From: Agrobacterium vitis | GTDB taxonomy: Bacteria; Pseudomonadota; Alphaproteobacteria; Rhizobiales; Rhizobiaceae | Assembly: GCF_037039395.1 (NCBI RefSeq) | Contig: NZ_CP146245.1 | Coordinates: 1 to 64,000, forward strand | Direction of reading: 5' to 3' | DNA: 64,000 nucleotides | Part shown: positions 60,345-64,000 of the stretch, piece after piece | Position numbering within the stretch: position 1 is the first letter of the stretch | How the letters are laid out: each line of letters starts with the position of its first letter | Position numbers and translations under genes: made by a program | Notes under the pieces: model-generated | Database searches by the model: none | Told to the model about the DNA's origin: nothing | What the model saw: only the letters and a program-made list of their open reading frames with translations

Positions 60345-62162
60345 ATGGTCAACATCACAAAGAAAACGGTCGCGAAATCCCCTACAATCGACATGCGCCG
60401 CGCTACTCAGCGCCTGGTTGAGCAAATGCGCAACGCGGTGCTTACGGAAGAGAAGGCAATGAAGCGGCGCGGGCGGTTCGAAGCTCCGCAGAAGAAGCAA
60501 AAATACGCTGCGGATATTCGGCTCGTCGACAAGTTGGGCGCCAGCTTTCGGGGTGAAATCAGCTATAAACTTCTCGGAAATAAAAGGCTGCGAGTTGACA
60601 ACGCAAGAGAATTGACGCGCGAGCACGGCCTACTAAGAAAAAACATGAAAGTTTTGAAGCGTAACCTGGAGACAGGAGCGTTTTATTTGAGTCTTCACGA
60701 AAGGAAGACGTGGGCAAGTGTTACCAGGCATCAATACGGTGAGGACGGCACTCTTCGTACAAAGCATGTAAAACATAGAGACGGACGTTTTGAGGAAAAA
60801 TGGGAGCGGGACGAAAACGACACCCTGATCCGTACACGGTATGTCAACCGAGGCAGGCTCAACCGGCGGCTGTTTCAGGCCACGTCCGAAGAGATGACTG
60901 CGCCTTACCGCAGTGGACGAGAGAACAGACTTTATCGCAAACTAACCCGACAAGTAGGTTCCAAACGGGAAACATTTGAGCGGGACGACAAAGGTAATCT
61001 TGAACTTATCGCTCGCAAAGGACTTGGTTTTTCCAAGAATTCAACAAAATCGGAAGATCACAATACCTCATATACAAAGATTCGGAAACTTGGGGGCACT
61101 TTCAGCAAATCTTATAGATCTCTCCTGGACAAGGAAGGTAATGAACTGGGCCGAGATATCTTAAGTCACCGGCGGCTGTTCAATAAGAGATCGGCGATCT
61201 ACGACGACGCCACAGGGGAACTGAAAGGCACTAAACATACTTTCGGCAAGCTTTATAAAAATGAAGCCGAATACCTGAGCGATCAGGTGATTAAAGTTTC
61301 GAAAAAAATACTTGGCGTGACAGTTCAACGGAGGCTGCGGGGGCTAAATGAGCAAGAACACGACGCCCAGACACTGCGCGCGTCAGAGTCCGTCCGTCAT
61401 AAGCAGGCTTGGCAGGAGCGCGAGGCTGCTTCCAAATTCCCGACTCCAGATCGTCAAGCGAGAGTGGTGACTTTGGACGATAGCCGAGCGTTGCACATTC
61501 TCCCGCACCACAATCAAACCGGAGTGCAAGCGGGAACAAGCCTGTCGGAGCCTGTGGAACATCAGTTCTCGCCAACTTATCCGGAATCAAAGGTTCCGGC
61601 TCCTCTTCAGTTGGAGGGAATAGAGGGGCAGGGCAAACTCGAGGCATCGTCACACGTGTTATCCGGTGTGCGAGAACCGGCAAAAAAGGTGGATTCTCAG
61701 GGCCAGTCGGTGCCGTTAGTGCCGAACAGTCATGCGTTAGATCAAGGACACCAGGAGCTGTTGAACCTCCTGCAGAGTGTGCCAGTCCCGACTCTGCCAG
61801 CACATAATGGCGACGGGCTTGGGTACGATAACCCTGGTACATCCTTGCCAGAAAGCTCTGTGGCGGAGAGCTTGGTCCATGAACCTTCGGAGGGGCATGT
61901 GGGACGTGATCGCTTGACTAACGCCTCCATCGATCCACAAGCATTATTCGGCGAACCGGAATTGTCGCGCCTTTCAGAATTTAGACCAGCATCTCCCTCG
62001 CGAGTCGACCACCTGACAGGCTCGGAACAGGAAGCGTTGCTGAATGAGTTGCTTGGTATACCGCTACCTGTTTCTTCGCAGACGGTCGAACCGCGGGAGC
62101 TCAACACTCCTGAAAATTCGCGGAGTCGAGAACGCTCGGCGTCACGAGGTTTTTCACTCTAG
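60345..62162 (+). CDS. virE3: VirE3 exported effector
   Basis: A 605-residue protein with basic N-terminal nuclear-signal stretches (MKRRGRFEAPQKKQKYA, about residues 37-60), a central repeat-like region with 'DG.L.RTK.V...G.F...' units (residues 80-330) and a Pro/Ser-rich C-terminal half ending SRSRERSASRGFSL, an Arg-rich secretion signal. VirE3 can stand in for VIP1 in VirE2 import and activates plant genes. It is somewhat shorter than the roughly 670 residues of common forms. Third gene of the virE operon. Confidence 0.93.
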   Translation: MVNITKKTVAKSPTIDMRRATQRLVEQMRNAVLTEEKAMKRRGRFEAPQKKQKYAADIRLVDKLGASFRGEISYKLLGNKRLRVDNARELTREHGLLRKNMKVLKRNLETGAFYLSLHERKTWASVTRHQYGEDGTLRTKHVKHRDGRFEEKWERDENDTLIRTRYVNRGRLNRRLFQATSEEMTAPYRSGRENRLYRKLTRQVGSKRETFERDDKGNLELIARKGLGFSKNSTKSEDHNTSYTKIRKLGGTFSKSYRSLLDKEGNELGRDILSHRRLFNKRSAIYDDATGELKGTKHTFGKLYKNEAEYLSDQVIKVSKKILGVTVQRRLRGLNEQEHDAQTLRASESVRHKQAWQEREAASKFPTPDRQARVVTLDDSRALHILPHHNQTGVQAGTSLSEPVEHQFSPTYPESKVPAPLQLEGIEGQGKLEASSHVLSGVREPAKKVDSQGQSVPLVPNSHALDQGHQELLNLLQSVPVPTLPAHNGDGLGYDNPGTSLPESSVAESLVHEPSEGHVGRDRLTNASIDPQALFGEPELSRLSEFRPASPSRVDHLTGSEQEALLNELLGIPLPVSSQTVEPRELNTPENSRSRERSASRGFSL

Positions 62163-62805
62163 ACGGATTCACATACCAAGCAGCTCGAGCCTTCCGCCAG
62201 CGGAGCTGCGGGCTGAGACCGCCTTGCCAGGCTTGATGCGATAAGGGCCTTGGTCGCCACCATGATCCGTACGCGGTTCTTCCATGCGACCAAGCTGAAG
62301 AGCGGCATGTAGTAGAGCAGGTTGATTTCGTCCGGGTTCACCGGGTCAACACCGGTGCCCATCAACTCGGCGTCCACCATTACACTGAACAGATGGGTCT
62401 TTCTAATCGCAGATGGGGAGTCAAAATTGTTTTTTTGCATTCCGCTGCCGGGTCTATCGCGGAAAACGCATGTCGCCCCCTCAAGGAGCTGGCCTTTCCA
62501 CTGTTTATATGAGGTTTGTCAATCAGGGTGTTGATTAGGGAGGCATCTTGGCTTCTCCGATAGACTGCTCCAGATGTGAACCCTTGCGTGACGCGGCTTT
62601 TGAGCTAGCCGGATCCAGCTTATATACGGTCGCTGTGATGAGCAGCAGCACCAACATCCTGCTTTCGACGGACAGGGTTCAGGTGGACGATACCATACAT
62701 AAATATCGGCGTTTTGAATGCCAAACAGTGGATCGGCTCGCCCCACCTGGGGTCTTCCAGGACTGATCACATCCTGGAGGATGGCGGAATTTGAACGGTG
62801 GACGA
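62163..62805. other. Stretch after virE3 without an assignable gene
   Basis: 643 bp. A minus-strand frame (62159-62440, with ELMGTGVDPVNPDEINLLYY) has protein-like composition but no known family; a plus-strand 72-residue frame at 62548 is likewise unassigned. No T-DNA right-border repeat was found. Confidence 0.35.
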
Positions 62806-62985
62806 TCAGGCAGGCTGCACGATAGCCCCCTCGATGACCACGCCTGCGGTGATATATTTCCATAGGGCAACGAGTAGCTTGCGGGCAAGAGCGACAATCG
62901 CTGGCTGCTTATGTCGGCCGCCCGTTTGCGCCATTCGCTGCTTGAACCATACGGCGAGCGCCGATTGCGGCTGATGTCTTATGCG
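62806..62985 (-). mobile_element. IS110-family transposase C-terminal remnant
   Basis: The minus-strand frame ending at 62806 reads QPQSALAVWFKQRMAQTGGR, then AIVALARKLLVALWKYITAG and VVIEGAIVQPA, the characteristic C-terminal end of IS110/IS1111 transposases. Upstream (towards 62990) it is cut off where the left flank of the next IS110 element starts. It is a truncated copy in opposite orientation to that element. Confidence 0.75.
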
Positions 62986-62989
62986 TCGA

Positions 62990-63182
62990 CTTTGTACCGT
63001 TCACGGCGTCGTACCTGTGACGGCGGGAGCAGTCTTCGCCTTCCGGGGCAGATTGCCTCGGGATCTGCAAGGAAGCTTCACCGGACGCAAGCGACGCGTG
63101 AGCGATGGGGTGGACGCTCCCACTCAACGGCATCTTCGTGCCAGAATGGTTGTGTTGGAAACCATTACAAAGGAGAGCGTCC
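62990..63182 (+). ncRNA. Candidate IS110 bridge-RNA region
   Basis: The 190-bp non-coding left end of the IS110 element, directly before its transposase. IS110 elements are known to make a structured guide RNA from this place. Visible here is a stem gcagat/atctgc (about 63050-63072) and GC-rich halves around it. The RNA itself is inferred from family knowledge; ends are approximate. Confidence 0.3.
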
Positions 63183-64000
63183 ATGGAAAAGGTTAGCATA
63201 ATCGGCTTGGATTTGGCCAAAAGCATAATTCAAATCCATGCGGCCAGCGTAGACGGCTCGGTGCTTTTTCGGCGGAAGATTTCGAGCAAGAAGTTGCTTT
63301 CCTTCCTATCGGAGGTCGATCCTTGCGTTGTGGCGATGGAAGCATGTGCCGGAAGCCACCATTGGGGCCGCGAGATTGCCAAACTTGGGCATCGAGTGAA
63401 GCTGATTGCGCCCATTTACGTCAAGCCGTTCGTCAAGCGCCAGAAGAACGATGCAGCCGATGCGGAAGCTATCTGCGAGGCGGCTATGCGACCAACTATG
63501 CGTTTCGTCGCAGTCAAAAGTGAGGAGAAGCAGGCTGCGGCGACGGTATTCAAAGTACGTGACCTTCTCGTGCGGCAAAAGACCCAGATTATCAATGCGC
63601 TGCGTGGTCTAATGGCAGAGTTTGGAATTACCGTTCCACAAGGGCCCTCACATGTCGGAGTTCTGATCAATCACGTTGAAGATGATAGCTCAAGCTTGAC
63701 GGAGGCAGCACGCGCACCCTGTTTGGCACTGGTTTTGACGCTGCGGGCACTCATTGATAAGGTTCGGGAACTTGATCTGGAGATTGGTCGGAGGGCTCGG
63801 CATGATGATGTTGCCAAGCGGCTCATGAGCATTCCCGGAATTGGCCCTGTCATCGCAACGGCGCTCGAAGCCTTAGCGCCGCCAGTTGAGACATTTACAC
63901 GAGGTCGAGATTTCTCCGCGTGGATGGGTTTGACACCGCGGCAGCATTCGTCTGGCGGCAAGCCACGGCTCGGCAAGACCTCGAAGATGGGGCAGCGAGA
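63183..64000 (+). CDS. IS110-family transposase, runs off the window
   Basis: The first 272 codons of an IS110-family DEDD transposase, starting MEKVSIIGLDLAKSIIQIHA after aaaggagagcgtcc. The first catalytic Asp is in GLDLAK, the Glu in VVAMEACAGSHHW, the third acid in RQKNDAADAEAI. The helix-hairpin-helix region (LMSIPGIGPVIATALEAL) and the beginning of the serine-containing C-terminal domain are seen (FTRGRDFSAWMGLTPRQHSS). No frameshift in the visible part, so the element may be active. It is next to a broken second IS110 copy. Confidence 0.92.
   Translation, partial: MEKVSIIGLDLAKSIIQIHAASVDGSVLFRRKISSKKLLSFLSEVDPCVVAMEACAGSHHWGREIAKLGHRVKLIAPIYVKPFVKRQKNDAADAEAICEAAMRPTMRFVAVKSEEKQAAATVFKVRDLLVRQKTQIINALRGLMAEFGITVPQGPSHVGVLINHVEDDSSSLTEAARAPCLALVLTLRALIDKVRELDLEIGRRARHDDVAKRLMSIPGIGPVIATALEALAPPVETFTRGRDFSAWMGLTPRQHSSGGKPRLGKTSKMGQR

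Overview
The window is part of a tumour-inducing (Ti-type) virulence plasmid from Agrobacterium/Rhizobium. This rests on an almost complete vir regulon (virA, virB1-B11, virG, virC, virD1-D5, virE1-E3, virF, virH, virJ, virR), a Ti-type conjugation region (traC/D/G, oriT, traA/F/B/H, traM) and rhizobial plasmid housekeeping genes. The presence of virF, virR and a virH P450 points towards octopine-like or limited-host-range vir regions rather than the nopaline type; that subtype call is an inference. No T-DNA border, opine gene, repABC replicator or trb mating-pair cluster was seen.

Layout. 1-11 kb: plasmid backbone. It holds a frameshifted DUF3991/toprim gene, a DUF1419 gene, a methylase-helicase gene collapsed by an internal deletion, a HigBA-type toxin-antitoxin pair, a ParB-like protein, a DUF7007 protein, a DUF736 protein, HU and WGR proteins. 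11.3-21.7 kb: conjugative DNA-processing genes. traC-traD-traG (minus, followed by a secreted nuclease) and traA-F-B-H (plus) diverge around oriT and a near-perfect TraR operator; a ParDE-like pair lies between traH and traM. 21.7-29 kb: an AT-rich mosaic with the effector gene virF, a HAD phosphatase, virR, IS66 and EamA remnants, a decayed traR and a frameshifted virJ. 29-33.5 kb: the potassium transporter kup, a broken aminotransferase and virH. 33.8-62.2 kb: the vir core, virA, virB operon, virG, virC (minus), virD, virE. 62.2-64 kb: a remnant of one IS110-family element abutting a second that runs off the window.

How it works together. VirA senses plant phenolics and phosphorylates VirG, which acts at vir boxes; candidates lie before virF, virR, virJ, the aminotransferase-virH unit, virB, virG and virE. 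VirC1/C2 and VirD1/D2 process the T-strand, VirD4 couples it to the VirB channel, and VirD5, VirE2, VirE3, VirF and possibly VirD3 are exported to the plant cell.

Several otherwise conserved genes carry single-base frameshifts (toprim gene, traR, aminotransferase, virJ, virB10, virC1). Read literally, the plasmid would be avirulent and unable to run TraR quorum sensing from this locus. Whether this is real decay or residual sequencing error is the main question the window raises.
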